The translations under genes were made by a program, and so were the position numbers. Below, piece by piece: positions 33,061 to 42,975 of a DNA stretch of 64,000 bases. The stretch is from Gammaproteobacteria bacterium. GTDB taxonomy: Bacteria; Pseudomonadota; Gammaproteobacteria; Pseudomonadales; Pseudohongiellaceae. Under the pieces are notes generated by a model that was given only the letters and a program-made list of their open reading frames with translations, was not told where the DNA came from and ran no database searches. The first letter of the stretch is position 1. Each line of letters begins with the position of its first letter. The stretch spans positions 868,001 through 932,000 of the forward strand of contig JAWKZW010000001.1 of NCBI GenBank assembly GCA_041395725.1, given 5' to 3'.

Positions 33061-35481
33061 TCAACCTCGGAAATTGTTCTGGGCGAGACCCTTCGCTGAT
33101 TCGGAAGTGCCTGCGTAGTGGTTAACGATCATGTCATTAGTAACCGGTGCGGTGTTGAACATGTGACCTTCGGTCGCATCCCAGAGCGCCGACGCCAATG
33201 CCGCAGCAACCGAGCCCTGTGCCGGTTCACCCACTCCGCGCGCCCCAACCGGATTTTCCGGATCGGGCAGATTGACACCCCCGGTAGTCATCTGGGGTGC
33301 CACATCCAGGATGGTGGGAACCTTGCTCTGCCAGTAACCGGTGCTGGCCGGCAGACCGTTCTGCGGATCGTACAGATGCCGCTCGTAACCGGCCAGGCCG
33401 ATACCCCAGGTGGCGCCGCCACGTAACTGGTTGTCCAGCCCCTGCGGATGCACGACCGTGCCACAGTCAGAGAAATTGACCAGGTCCTTGATGTCGTATT
33501 TGCCGGTTTCGGTATCCAGTTCGATTTCAACCAGGGCGACACACAGCCCCGGTGGGGTGCCGTTGTGACGCGGGTCATTGAACACACCGATGAGGCCGGT
33601 ACCCGCCAGACGATCGACCGAAAGCTTGGTGAACGCATCCAGTTCTTCCGGATACTCCTGGCCGCTGAAACGACCTCCAAGCTCGATTCCACGCTGTGCT
33701 ATCTGCGCATAACTCATTGAAACGCTGGGGTTACTGCTGAGGAACACGCGACTGCCGTCGATGTCGTAGTCAGCCGCCTGCCCGCCCAGATCCATGGCAG
33801 CAATTTCCTTCATCTTGGTCAGCAGATCCTGCGCCGCACCCCAGTTGGTCCGGGTATTGGTAAAGATCGAGTTACTGCCGTCCTGGGGTGAAGTCATGGG
33901 CACGTGGCGGTCGGTACGACCGGAAATCACATCGCACTGATCCCATTCCATCTGCAATACTTCTGCAGCCGCCCGGGAGGTGGACGCATAGGAAAAGGTA
34001 CCCAGGTTGCCGACACCGTTATGAATCTTCAGGCGTCCGTCGGGGGTCAGGCGCACGATGCCGTCCATGCCGCTTCGTCCGGCGTCGTGGTAACCCTGAC
34101 CGATACCGATGCCGGTGATCTTACTGCCGTTACGCTGGCGGCTTCGGGTTATACGCTCGTTGTAATTAAAGGCCTCTTCCGCCAGGGCAATCGCCTCGGG
34201 CATGTAGGCGCTTGTTACCGGGCTGCGACGGGGACCGTGGGTGTCGCCGTTTTCAACGGCATTGATCTTACGGATTTCCAGGCGGTCGATACCCAGTTCC
34301 TGGGCGGCCATGTCCAGTACCGGTGCGATGATCGGTGCAATCTGGTTCTGACCGGGGCCACGCTGGGCACCGCGATGACCGGTGTTGGTGCCGACGCCGG
34401 CGCCCCGGAAGCGGACCGCCTCAGTCTGGTACAGCATGCTGATGGCGTCAGCCGCAGAGGAGTTGTCTCCGCCGCCGCCTTTGCCGCCATTGTCCTGAAC
34501 AATGTAGAGATCCAGCGCGGCCATACTGCCATCTGGCTTGAAGCCGGCCTTGATCCAGCCCTGGAAGCCGACCCGGGCACCACCGATCAGAAGCTCTTCT
34601 TCGCGGCTGATGCGCATCATCACCGGTCGATTGATCATCTGGGACATCTTGGCGGGAATTGCCATGCTGGGGATGCTGTTGGGCCGGGCTTTCTGGCCGA
34701 AACCACCACCGGTGGCCTCGTTAATGAAGACAAAATCCTCGATCGGGCAGCCGACTATCTGCGCCATACCCTCGGCCACCGGCGACAGGCTCTGGGAGGA
34801 GCCGTGCACATAACACTTGCCGTTTTCCCAGTAGGCGAAGGCACTGCGTGGCTCCATGCTCATGTGGGGATAACCGGCGGTGGTGAAGGTGCTTTCGTAG
34901 ACGTAGCTGGATGCCGCGAAGGCCGCGTCCAGATCGCCGTAAGACCAGGTGGTCTGCGGTTCAGCCGTTGGCTCGGCACCGTTACGGAAGGCCGTTACCT
35001 GGTCGCGGGACCATTCGTAGCGGGCAAATCCCTCACGGAAAACAAAAGTATTGCCGCCGGTATAGGCGTCAGGACCGCCCGGCTGCATGCTGTCAAGAGG
35101 GTCCAGCACAAAGTCCATGCGCTCGAAGGTTACCGATATGCGCTGCAGCGCGTCTTCGGCAGTTTTCTCATCGACCGCCGCGACAGCCAGAATCGGCTCG
35201 CCGATCAGCGTCGGTTCGTTAGTCAGGACCTTGAGCCCGGTGCTGTTCTGTTCGCCGTCAGGATACACGTCATCGGCTTTCAGAATCCCGAACACGCCGT
35301 CCATTGCCAGCGCTTCCGAATCGTCGATTTCCACGACGCGCGCATGAGGGATCGGGCTGGTCAGCAGGCGTATGTAAGCCATGCCCTCTCTTGCATAGTC
35401 CTCGGCGTATTTAATCCGGCCGGTTACCTTGCCTGGCACATCGGGTGGTACGAAGTCTTTACCTATATGCTTATAAGCCAT
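33061..35481 (-). CDS. Molybdopterin-binding catalytic subunit of an aldehyde/xanthine-type oxidoreductase
   Basis: About 806 residues from ATG 35481 (AGGGTG upstream); a GTG at 35490 overlapping the previous stop is also possible. The N-terminal fold (KDFVPPDVPGKVTGRIKYAED) and EATGGGFGQKARPN are typical of the large subunit. GARGVGEPAQGSVAAAL near the C-terminus contains the catalytic Glu that deprotonates the Mo ligand. Members bind molybdopterin cytosine dinucleotide and hydroxylate aldehydes or N-heterocycles with water. The operon resembles E. coli paoABC (periplasmic aldehyde oxidoreductase), but with the Mo gene before the FAD gene. Substrate unknown. Confidence 0.9.
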   Translation of the reverse strand: MAYKHIGKDFVPPDVPGKVTGRIKYAEDYAREGMAYIRLLTSPIPHARVVEIDDSEALAMDGVFGILKADDVYPDGEQNSTGLKVLTNEPTLIGEPILAVAAVDEKTAEDALQRISVTFERMDFVLDPLDSMQPGGPDAYTGGNTFVFREGFARYEWSRDQVTAFRNGAEPTAEPQTTWSYGDLDAAFAASSYVYESTFTTAGYPHMSMEPRSAFAYWENGKCYVHGSSQSLSPVAEGMAQIVGCPIEDFVFINEATGGGFGQKARPNSIPSMAIPAKMSQMINRPVMMRISREEELLIGGARVGFQGWIKAGFKPDGSMAALDLYIVQDNGGKGGGGDNSSAADAISMLYQTEAVRFRGAGVGTNTGHRGAQRGPGQNQIAPIIAPVLDMAAQELGIDRLEIRKINAVENGDTHGPRRSPVTSAYMPEAIALAEEAFNYNERITRSRQRNGSKITGIGIGQGYHDAGRSGMDGIVRLTPDGRLKIHNGVGNLGTFSYASTSRAAAEVLQMEWDQCDVISGRTDRHVPMTSPQDGSNSIFTNTRTNWGAAQDLLTKMKEIAAMDLGGQAADYDIDGSRVFLSSNPSVSMSYAQIAQRGIELGGRFSGQEYPEELDAFTKLSVDRLAGTGLIGVFNDPRHNGTPPGLCVALVEIELDTETGKYDIKDLVNFSDCGTVVHPQGLDNQLRGGATWGIGLAGYERHLYDPQNGLPASTGYWQSKVPTILDVAPQMTTGGVNLPDPENPVGARGVGEPAQGSVAAALASALWDATEGHMFNTAPVTNDMIVNHYAGTSESAKGLAQNNFRG

Positions 35482-35486
35482 GTTGA

Positions 35487-36071
35487 TCACCCTATCTCAG
35501 CGGCGCGCAGAACGCCGCGAATATATGATTCATAGGCACCACAGCGGCAGATATTGCCGGCCAGTGCCTGTCGGACATCTTCCCGTGAGGGGCTTGGATT
35601 GGCTCGCAGCAATCCCACTGCGGACATGATCTGTCCCGGTGTGCAGTAGCCACACTGAGGTGACAGCTCATCAACAAAGGCCTGCTGCACCGGATGCAGT
35701 TCCCCGCTCGGTGATTCCAGCCCTTCCACTGTTTCGATGCGCTGATCCTTGACCGAATGGGTCAGGATGGAGCACGCGTAGTTGGGAACATCGTCTACCA
35801 GTACGGTACAGGCACCGCATTCACCACGGTTGCAGCCAAGCTTGGTGCCGGTGAGCCCCAGCTTGTAGCGCAGTGTGGATGCCAGAGTTTCATTCGGCGC
35901 CACGTCGACGGTCCGGGTCTGGCCGTTGACACTGATGCGGATCATGCGTTCTACGGCACCGGCCGGTCGGGACTGGCCCTGAGCCGAGTACCACAACGAA
36001 GTGGAGGAGACAGCCACACCAGAGGCGATAACACCTTTGATGAAGCGCCTACGCGTTAATTTAGGATTCAC
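35487..36071 (-). CDS. Tat-exported [2Fe-2S] subunit of the molybdenum hydroxylase
   Basis: 194 residues. TRRRFIKG (6-13) with a hydrophobic stretch is a twin-arginine signal peptide. The plant-type ferredoxin cluster uses C80, C85, C88 and C100 (GCNRGECGACTV), and the second, helical cluster uses C140, C143, C175 and C177 (QCGYCTPGQ, ICRCGAY). This is the PaoA/YagT architecture, in which one Tat signal carries the whole heterotrimer to the periplasm. Translation starts at GTG 36071 with a strong AAGGAGG 9 nt upstream. It is the first gene of the operon and follows a repeat-rich upstream region. Confidence 0.92.
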   Translation of the reverse strand: MNPKLTRRRFIKGVIASGVAVSSTSLWYSAQGQSRPAGAVERMIRISVNGQTRTVDVAPNETLASTLRYKLGLTGTKLGCNRGECGACTVLVDDVPNYACSILTHSVKDQRIETVEGLESPSGELHPVQQAFVDELSPQCGYCTPGQIMSAVGLLRANPSPSREDVRQALAGNICRCGAYESYIRGVLRAAEIG

Positions 36072-36117
36072 GGCTTTTCGCCTCCTTGAGAACTTGGAAG
36101 TGAGCGTTGCAGGCTTC

Positions 36118-36248
36118 TGAGAGATCTCGATACTATCTTGCTCGATCTTGCTCGAATTAATCTCGCGTCGATCTCGCTTCGATCCTCGATAATATCCTTA
36201 GATAATATCCTTAGTAGTATCTTGCGCGATAATATCTCGGTACTAAGG
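36118..36248 (-). promoter_or_regulatory. Repeat-rich upstream region of the molybdoenzyme operon
   Basis: AT-rich stretch unlike its surroundings. GATAATATCCTTA occurs twice head-to-tail (36188-36200, 36201-36213), with a partial third copy GATAATATCTCG (36228-36239). CTTGCTCGAT/CTTGCTCGAA is repeated at ~36138-36156, and variants of GATCTCG recur. CCTTAGTA (36209-36216) and TACTAAGG (36241-36248) form an 8-bp inverted repeat. It lies 50-180 bp before the GTG start, which suggests a multi-site operator or promoter; exact boxes are not assigned. Confidence 0.5.
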
Positions 36249-36590
36249 CAGGCAAGGGTAAATCACCTCCGGGTTTTTATCAAGTAATTGCCCGCACCAC
36301 CGTGACGGGAAGAACAGCGCCCTGCCGGGGTCTCGAGCGGTTTGGCCGGGGACCCGGGAACGGTTTTTGCCACCCAGACCCCATTGGGCAATGCCACTGG
36401 CAGAGGCCCGGGCTCCCGACTCTGGCTGGTGGTGACCAGTGCCTGCTGCCGGCCCGGGAAACCGCGGGTTGATTGCCACAGCGCCCTGCGGAAGTCTGGA
36501 GGCTGCAGGATTGCGGTAATTGATCGGAGGTTCCTTACATTTCAGTAAGTTAGCCGACAGCACCCGGAAAGCCTGTGCTGGTAGCGGAAC
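36249..36590. other. Gene-free stretch with a diverged repeat copy
   Basis: About 340 bp with no convincing gene. The reverse-strand open frame across it is low in complexity and lacks a start signal. GTTGATTGCCACAGCGCCCT (about 36468-36487) resembles the dispersed motif seen at 10882-10913. Confidence 0.4.
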
Positions 36591-36618
36591 TTGACATATA
36601 TTCTGCCGGTGTTATTGT
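36591..36618 (+). promoter_or_regulatory. Predicted sigma-70 promoter for gltBD
   Basis: A perfect TTGACA (36591-36596) followed after 16 bp by TATTGT (36613-36618, four of six consensus bases). It is oriented toward gltB, about 280 bp upstream of the assigned start, leaving a long 5' leader or leaving room for further control elements. Confidence 0.5.
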
Positions 36619-36899
36619 GTCCGGCCCTTCCGCCATGGTGCTTTGCCGCGGCGTTCTGCGACACGCAGTCGGCAGTCGAAGGGACACAGGTTGAAATACC
36701 GAGCCTCGTCAGGACACCCCAACAGCTCTCGACCTCAAGGAGACCAGCAAGGCCGCTGCCTTAGCCTGGACGGGGTTACTAACGGTGACAGAAATCACGC
36801 CGACGGGCCATCGAATAGCACGGCACAGTGGTTGGTGAAGCGCCTGTATTGGGGCGCAGTAATCAGTGCGCTGTCAGGAATCAAGAGACAATTGAACCT

Positions 36900-39800
36900 A
36901 TGAACAACAACGGCTTTGTCCCACCAAAATTTGGATTCCCCGAGAAAGACGGCCTTTACGATCCCGCCAGTGAGAAAGACTCCTGTGGCGTAGGATTTGT
37001 TGCCAATATCAAGGGCATCCCCAGCCACCAGATTATGCTGGACGCTTACCACCTCAACTCCCGCATGGATCACCGCGGCGGGTGTGGATTCGAAGCCAAT
37101 ACCGGCGACGGCGCCGGCATCCTGATGGGGTTACCCCACAGTTTTTTTCAGAAAATCGCTCTCGACGACCTCGGAGTCCAGCTTCCGGAACCAGGAAAAT
37201 ACGCGGTAGGCAATGTCTTCCTGCCACAGATTCCTGAAGAAGCGCAGAAATGCCGGGAAGTGATTAATCGCATCATTGCCGAGGAGGGTCAGCAGCTGGT
37301 TGGCTGGCGGGAAGTGCCCGTAGATCCGGTCAGTGCCGATGTGGGGCCGGCTGCCAGGATGGCCCAGCCAAAAATCGAGCAGCTTTTTGTTACGGCCGCC
37401 GATGGCCTGGACCGCGAGCAGTTTGAGCGCGCACTTTACATAATCCGCAAACGCTTTACGCACGCCCTGCGAGGCGACAGAACCCTGACCGAAGCCAAGC
37501 AGTTGTATGCCTGCAGTCTTTCGTCCAGGGTCATCGTCTACAAAGGCATGCTGACCCCGGGGCAGTTGTTTCCGTTCTACCAGGACCTGACCAATCCAGC
37601 CTGTGAAACTCACCTGGCGATGGTGCACTCACGATTCAGCACCAACACCTTCCCCTCCTGGGATCGGGCACAACCCAATCGTTTCATGAGCCATAACGGC
37701 GAGATCAATACCCTGCGGGGCAATGTCAATCAGATGGTTGCCCGCGAGGGGACGCTGGATACCGACCTGTTCGGCGACAAACTGCAGGAAATGTTTCCCA
37801 TCATTGATGCCGATTGCTCTGACTCCGGCAGCTTCGACGCGGTACTCGAGTTCCTGTTGCTGGGTGGACGCTCCCTGCAGGAAGCCGTGATGATGATGAT
37901 ACCGGAAGCCTGGCAGTCGGATGCCAACATGGCACAGGCGAAAAAGGACTTCTACGAGTACCACTCCGCCATCATGGAGCCCTGGGACGGGCCTGCTTCC
38001 ATCGTTTTTACCGATGGCAAGTACATCGGAGCGGTACTGGACCGCAACGGCCTGCGCCCCAGCCGCTACTATGTAACCCATGACGACAAATGCATCATGG
38101 CGTCGGAAGTGGGCGTCGTGCATGTGGCACCGGAAAACGTCAAGCTGAAGGGCCGCCTGCAGCCAGGCAAGATGTTCCTGCTGGATTTCGAAGAGGGTCG
38201 GCTGATCCCGGACGAGGAGCTGAAACAGACTCTGGCCAGCAAGCGTCCCTACGGCGAATGGCTGGCCACCCAGAAGGTGACGCTGGATCAACTGTCCCGG
38301 GACAGCGCCGCCCACTCCCTGGATTCCAGGGACATCCTGCCGCGCATGAAGGCGTTCGGCTACACCACCGAAACCATGCAGTTCATGCTGCTGCCACTGG
38401 TGACCGAAGCCAGGGATCCGCTCGGCTCCATGGGTAATGATTCAGCGCTGGCCTGTCTGTCGGATAAGCCGCGCATGATCTACGACTATTTCAAGCAGCT
38501 GTTCGCACAGGTGACCAACCCGCCGATCGATTCGATTCGGGAAGAAGTGGTGATGTCACTGGAGTGCTTTATCGGGCCGGAAGGTAACCTGCTGGAAACC
38601 ACCGAATCCCATGTGCACCGCCTCAGTCTCAAGCACCCTATCCTTTCCAATAAGGAATTGAAGGATATGCGGGACATGGATTTCCGCGGCATGCGTTCCC
38701 GCGTCGTGGATATCACCTACCAGGCCAGTGAACAGAATGGCTTCAGCAAAGCCCTGGACCGCATCTGCGCGGAAGCCGCCCAGGCGATTCATGACGGCTT
38801 CAGCTTTGTCATACTTTCCGACCGGAACATCGGTCAGGACCGCATAGCAATCAGCGCGCTGATTGCCTGTGGCGCCGTTCATCATCATCTGATTTCCAAC
38901 CACCTGCGCACCCGGATCGGCATCGTGGTCGAAACTGGCGAGGCCCGGGAAGTGCATCACCACTGCCTGCTGACCGGTTACGGCGCCGACGCCATTAATC
39001 CTTACCTGGCTTTCGAAGCCCTCTGGCAGGCGAACGGGGACGGCCTGCTCGGCGACGACTATCCGGACGAGGATCTGCTGGTTTATGCCTATAAGAAAGG
39101 TGTTGCCAAGGGCATGCTGAAAGTCATGGCCAAGATGGGCATCTCGACCCTGCAGTCCTACAAGGGCGCCCAGATTTTTGAGGCCGTCGGACTGGCTTCC
39201 GAGATAGTAAATCGCTGTTTCGTCGGCACTGCCAGTCGTATCCAGGGCATCGACTTCAAGGTGCTGGTCGAGGAGTCCGAGCGACGTCATCGCCTGGGAT
39301 TCCCTGCGACGCAGGAAGAGCTGATCCCGGTACTGCCCAACCCGGGGGATTTCCACTGGCGCACCGGTGGTGAAGCCCATATGTGGAATCCGAGCACCAT
39401 CTTCAATCTGCAGGTAGCGGCCCGCAACAACAGCGCCGATGCCTACCAGGCCTTCGCAAAAGCCACCAACGAGGATGCGACGCGAAAATGTACCATTCGA
39501 GGCCTGCTGAAATTCCGCACCGGCGTACAGGCACCGGTTGCGATAGACCAGGTCGAACCGGCCAGTGAGATTGTCAAACGCTTCGCTACCGGGGCCATGA
39601 GCCTGGGCTCCATTTCCACGGAAGCGCATGAATCCCTGGCGATCGCCATGAACAGGCTGGGGGGCAAATCCAATACCGGTGAGGGTGGCGAGGATCCGAT
39701 CCGCTTCCAGCCACTGGAGAATGGTGACTCCAAGCGCTCCGCCATCAAGCAGGTTGCTTCAGGCCGTTTCGGTGTGACCATCTGGTATCTGAGCAACGCC

Positions 39801-41465
39801 GATGAATTGCAGATCAAAATCGCCCAGGGAGCAAAACCCGGGGAAGGCGGAGAACTGCCGGGCCACAAGGTGGACGACTACATTGCCAGGATCCGTCACT
39901 CCACCCCGGGCGTCGGTCTGATCAGCCCGCCACCCCATCACGATATCTATTCCATCGAGGATATTGCCCAGCTTATTCATGATCTGAAAAACGCCAACCG
40001 CGCGGCCCGGATCAGCGTCAAACTGGTATCAGAAATCGGCGTCGGCACCATTGCTGCCGGTGTCACCAAGGCCAAGACCGACCACCTGGTCATCGCCGGC
40101 CATGACGGCGGTACCGGTGCTTCACCGCTGACTTCGATCAAGCACGCAGGACTGCCGTGGGAGCTGGGTATCTCTGAAACCCACCAGACCCTGGTGATGA
40201 ACAACCTGCGTTCGCGCGTAGTGCTGCAGACTGACGGGCAACTGAAAACCGGTCGTGACATCGCCATCGCCGCCCTGCTGGGTGCCGAGGAATTCGGTTT
40301 CTCTACTGCCCCGTTGATTACCCTCGGCTGCATCATGATGCGTAAGTGCCACCTCAACACCTGCCCGGTGGGTATCGCCACTCAGGATCCTGAGCTGCGC
40401 AAGAAGTTCAAGGGCAAGCCGGAGCATGTTGTCAACTACCTGTTCATGATTGCCGAGGAAATGCGTCAGATAATGGCCAGCCTGGGTGTCCGCACAGTCA
40501 ATGAAATGGTTGGGCGCGTCGATCTGCTAGATACTGAAAGCGCGATCGATCATTGGAAGGCCAAGGGCCTGGATTTATCGGCTATTCTCAAGCCGGCCCG
40601 CAAACTGTTCCCCAACACCGAAGTATTTCAGTGCATGGGGCAGGACCACGGCCTTGAGAAGGCACTGGACAACGAGCTGATCCGGCTTGCCGCTCCGGCA
40701 CTGGAAAATGGCGAGAAAGTTTTTATTGAACACGAGGTTATCAATATAAACCGGGTAGTCGGCACCATGTTGTCCAATGAGGTAGCCAAGCGCTATGGCG
40801 CCGACCTGCTGCCGGAAGACACTATCAACATCAAACTGCACGGATCGGCGGGCCAGAGCCTTGGCGCATGGCTTGCCAAAGGCATCACCATTACCGTCGA
40901 GGGCGACGCCAACGACTATGTCGGCAAGGGCCTTTCCGGCGGCAAGATCATTATTTACCCGCCAAAAAACAGCAGCTTCAAAGCCGAGGAAAACATCATC
41001 GCCGGCAACGTCAACCTGTATGGGGCGACCGGTGGCGAAGCCTACATACGGGGTATCGCCGCAGAGCGCTTTGCCGTTCGTAACAGTGGCGCCAGCGCCG
41101 TGGTGGAGGGAATCGGCGATCACGGTTGCGAGTACATGACCGGTGGCCGAGTGGTCGTGTTAGGCACGACCGGCCGTAATTTTGGCGCCGGCATGAGTGG
41201 CGGAATCGCCTATGTCTGGGATCCGGACGGTGATTTTCCAAGACAATGCAACCAGGAAACGTTTGAGCTGGAAGCGGTCAGTATCACGCCGGATATAGCC
41301 GAACTGAAAACCTTGATCGAGAATCATCTGCGCTACACGGATTCACCGGTGGCGAAGAACATTCTCGATCATTGGGAAGACAGCCTGTCACAATTCGTCA
41401 AGGTCATGCCGACGGATTTCAAGCGTGTGCTCGCAGAACGGGCAACTGCAGCAAGCGCCGCCTGA
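36900..41465 (+). CDS. gltB: Glutamate synthase (NADPH) large subunit
   Basis: About 1521 residues. KDSCGVGFVANIKG near residues 26-39 holds the N-terminal nucleophile Cys of the class II glutamine amidotransferase domain, so ~28 residues act as a removable propeptide. Then come the central domain, the FMN-binding synthase domain (GEGGEDP, AKPGEGGELPGHKV, ISPPPHHDIYSIEDI, GHDGGTGASPL), the [3Fe-4S] cysteines in CIMMRKCHLNTCPVG, and the C-terminal beta-helix domain (GLSGGKIIIYPP). It converts glutamine and 2-oxoglutarate to two glutamates with GltD. ATG 36900 is preferred to an upstream in-frame start at 36828 because it fits propeptide length; its Shine-Dalgarno site is weak. Confidence 0.97.
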   Translation: MNNNGFVPPKFGFPEKDGLYDPASEKDSCGVGFVANIKGIPSHQIMLDAYHLNSRMDHRGGCGFEANTGDGAGILMGLPHSFFQKIALDDLGVQLPEPGKYAVGNVFLPQIPEEAQKCREVINRIIAEEGQQLVGWREVPVDPVSADVGPAARMAQPKIEQLFVTAADGLDREQFERALYIIRKRFTHALRGDRTLTEAKQLYACSLSSRVIVYKGMLTPGQLFPFYQDLTNPACETHLAMVHSRFSTNTFPSWDRAQPNRFMSHNGEINTLRGNVNQMVAREGTLDTDLFGDKLQEMFPIIDADCSDSGSFDAVLEFLLLGGRSLQEAVMMMIPEAWQSDANMAQAKKDFYEYHSAIMEPWDGPASIVFTDGKYIGAVLDRNGLRPSRYYVTHDDKCIMASEVGVVHVAPENVKLKGRLQPGKMFLLDFEEGRLIPDEELKQTLASKRPYGEWLATQKVTLDQLSRDSAAHSLDSRDILPRMKAFGYTTETMQFMLLPLVTEARDPLGSMGNDSALACLSDKPRMIYDYFKQLFAQVTNPPIDSIREEVVMSLECFIGPEGNLLETTESHVHRLSLKHPILSNKELKDMRDMDFRGMRSRVVDITYQASEQNGFSKALDRICAEAAQAIHDGFSFVILSDRNIGQDRIAISALIACGAVHHHLISNHLRTRIGIVVETGEAREVHHHCLLTGYGADAINPYLAFEALWQANGDGLLGDDYPDEDLLVYAYKKGVAKGMLKVMAKMGISTLQSYKGAQIFEAVGLASEIVNRCFVGTASRIQGIDFKVLVEESERRHRLGFPATQEELIPVLPNPGDFHWRTGGEAHMWNPSTIFNLQVAARNNSADAYQAFAKATNEDATRKCTIRGLLKFRTGVQAPVAIDQVEPASEIVKRFATGAMSLGSISTEAHESLAIAMNRLGGKSNTGEGGEDPIRFQPLENGDSKRSAIKQVASGRFGVTIWYLSNADELQIKIAQGAKPGEGGELPGHKVDDYIARIRHSTPGVGLISPPPHHDIYSIEDIAQLIHDLKNANRAARISVKLVSEIGVGTIAAGVTKAKTDHLVIAGHDGGTGASPLTSIKHAGLPWELGISETHQTLVMNNLRSRVVLQTDGQLKTGRDIAIAALLGAEEFGFSTAPLITLGCIMMRKCHLNTCPVGIATQDPELRKKFKGKPEHVVNYLFMIAEEMRQIMASLGVRTVNEMVGRVDLLDTESAIDHWKAKGLDLSAILKPARKLFPNTEVFQCMGQDHGLEKALDNELIRLAAPALENGEKVFIEHEVININRVVGTMLSNEVAKRYGADLLPEDTINIKLHGSAGQSLGAWLAKGITITVEGDANDYVGKGLSGGKIIIYPPKNSSFKAEENIIAGNVNLYGATGGEAYIRGIAAERFAVRNSGASAVVEGIGDHGCEYMTGGRVVVLGTTGRNFGAGMSGGIAYVWDPDGDFPRQCNQETFELEAVSITPDIAELKTLIENHLRYTDSPVAKNILDHWEDSLSQFVKVMPTDFKRVLAERATAASAA

Positions 41466-41523
41466 TAGCGGCCGACCTGTCGACAGGCAGCAACAAAGAT
41501 TATCAGTATACAGAGAAGCAGAA

Positions 41524-42963
41524 ATGGGAAAACCTACCGGCTTTAAAGAATTCGAGCGCGAAGTGGAGCCCTACCGCGACCCGAAGCAACGACTTCTGGA
41601 TTACAAGGAAATATACACGCCCCACGACGAAGAGCATCTTCGCACCCAGGGCGCCCGCTGCATGGATTGTGGCGTGCCGTTCTGTCAGTCAGACGAGGGT
41701 TGCCCGGTTTACAACCTGATTCCGGAGTGGAATGACCTGGTATACCGGGGCAGATGGCGCGAAGCATTGGATCGCCTGCACAAGACCAACAATTTTCCCG
41801 AATTCACTGGTCGCGTGTGTCCGGCTCCCTGCGAAGGCTCCTGTGTGCTTGGCATCATCGAGCCGGCCGTTACCATCAAGAATATCGAGTGCGCCATCAT
41901 CGACCGTGGGTTTGACGAAGGCTGGGTTACACCGCATCCGCCACAGTCCCGCAGCGGCAGACAGGTAGCCGTAATCGGCTCCGGCCCCGCCGGTCTGGCA
42001 GCTGCAGACCAGCTCAACCAGTCCGGTCATACAGTAACCGTGTACGAGAGGGATGACCGGATTGGCGGCCTGCTCATGTATGGCATTCCCAACATGAAAC
42101 TCGAAAAAGACGTTGTAGACCGAAGAGTTAAATTGCTCGAGGACGAAGGCGTCAGGTTTGTCTGCAGCGTCGATGTCGGAGGCACCGGCCCTGGCAGCGT
42201 AGAGATCCAGAAGCTGATCGACGAAAACGATGCTGTGTTACTTGCTACCGGCGCCACCACGCCGCGCGATCTCAACATTCCTAATCGCCAGGTAGAAGGC
42301 ATTCATTTCGCCATGGATTTCCTTCGCAGCCACACCAAGAGCCTGCTGGATTCGCATCTCGACGACGGCGCCTACATCAGCGCCAAGGACAAGAATGTCA
42401 TCGTCATTGGAGGTGGTGATACCGGCACCGACTGTATCGGCACTTCCCTGCGCCATGGCTGCAGGTCACTGGTGAATTTCGAGATCATGGCGAAGCCGCC
42501 GGTCGAGCGCGCAGCAGACAATCCATGGCCACTGTGGCCGAAGATTTACCGGGTCGACTACGGACACGAGGAAGCCTCCGCCGTGCAGGGCACCGACCCC
42601 CGCGTCTACTCCATCTCCGGTAAGGAGTTTGTGGTTGACGACAGTGGCAGGCTGCTGGGCATCAATACTGTGGAAGTGGACTCCAACTTTCAGGAGATCC
42701 CTGGCACGGTGAAGTTCTGGGAGGCGGACCTGATACTCTTATCGATGGGGTTCCTGGGCCCGGAGCACTACGTCAGCGAGCCCCTGGCACTGGAACTGGA
42801 CCAGCGCTCCAACTACAAAGCCGACTACGGTAAGTTCCAGACCAGCAGAGAAAAAGTGTTCGCTGCCGGCGATTGCCGAAGAGGCCAGTCTCTGGTGGTC
42901 AGGGCCATTGATGAGGGTCGCAAGGCGGCCACTGCCATCAATGAGTTCCTGGGCAACCCGTAA
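41524..42963 (+). CDS. gltD: Glutamate synthase (NADPH) small subunit
   Basis: 479 residues. N-terminal Cys motifs for the [4Fe-4S] clusters are present (ARCMDCGVPFCQ, GCPVYN, CPAPCEGSCVLG), followed by the FAD fold (VAVIGSGPAGLAAADQL, GGLLMYGIPNMKLEK) and the NADPH fold (VIVIGGGDTGTDC), ending with the FAD-contacting AAGDCRRGQSLVVRAI. It supplies electrons from NADPH to GltB. ATG 41524, with AGAGAAG upstream, matches the usual GltD N-terminus; a longer frame from 41425 overlaps gltB and is unlikely. It lies 58 bp after gltB. Confidence 0.97.
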   Translation: MGKPTGFKEFEREVEPYRDPKQRLLDYKEIYTPHDEEHLRTQGARCMDCGVPFCQSDEGCPVYNLIPEWNDLVYRGRWREALDRLHKTNNFPEFTGRVCPAPCEGSCVLGIIEPAVTIKNIECAIIDRGFDEGWVTPHPPQSRSGRQVAVIGSGPAGLAAADQLNQSGHTVTVYERDDRIGGLLMYGIPNMKLEKDVVDRRVKLLEDEGVRFVCSVDVGGTGPGSVEIQKLIDENDAVLLATGATTPRDLNIPNRQVEGIHFAMDFLRSHTKSLLDSHLDDGAYISAKDKNVIVIGGGDTGTDCIGTSLRHGCRSLVNFEIMAKPPVERAADNPWPLWPKIYRVDYGHEEASAVQGTDPRVYSISGKEFVVDDSGRLLGINTVEVDSNFQEIPGTVKFWEADLILLSMGFLGPEHYVSEPLALELDQRSNYKADYGKFQTSREKVFAAGDCRRGQSLVVRAIDEGRKAATAINEFLGNP

Positions 42964-42975
42964 GCACCGTCAACC

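Noticed and set aside
33904..35535. 543-codon open frame antisense to the Mo subunit gene
   Set aside because: It lies opposite a confidently identified molybdopterin subunit; its translation has no recognisable domain and is the usual result of GC-rich codon bias on the opposite strand.
36243..36563. 106-codon minus-strand open frame between the molybdoenzyme operon and gltB
   Set aside because: Low complexity, Pro/Gly/Arg/Ala-rich, no ribosome-binding site and no recognisable fold.
38556..39629. Long minus-strand open frame inside gltB (also 37629-38315 and 40575-41123)
   Set aside because: Antisense shadows of gltB; no domain, no ribosome-binding site.
41425..41523. Longer gltD reading frame starting inside gltB
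   Set aside because: Adds residues unlike GltD; ATG 41524 matches the family N-terminus and has a ribosome-binding site.
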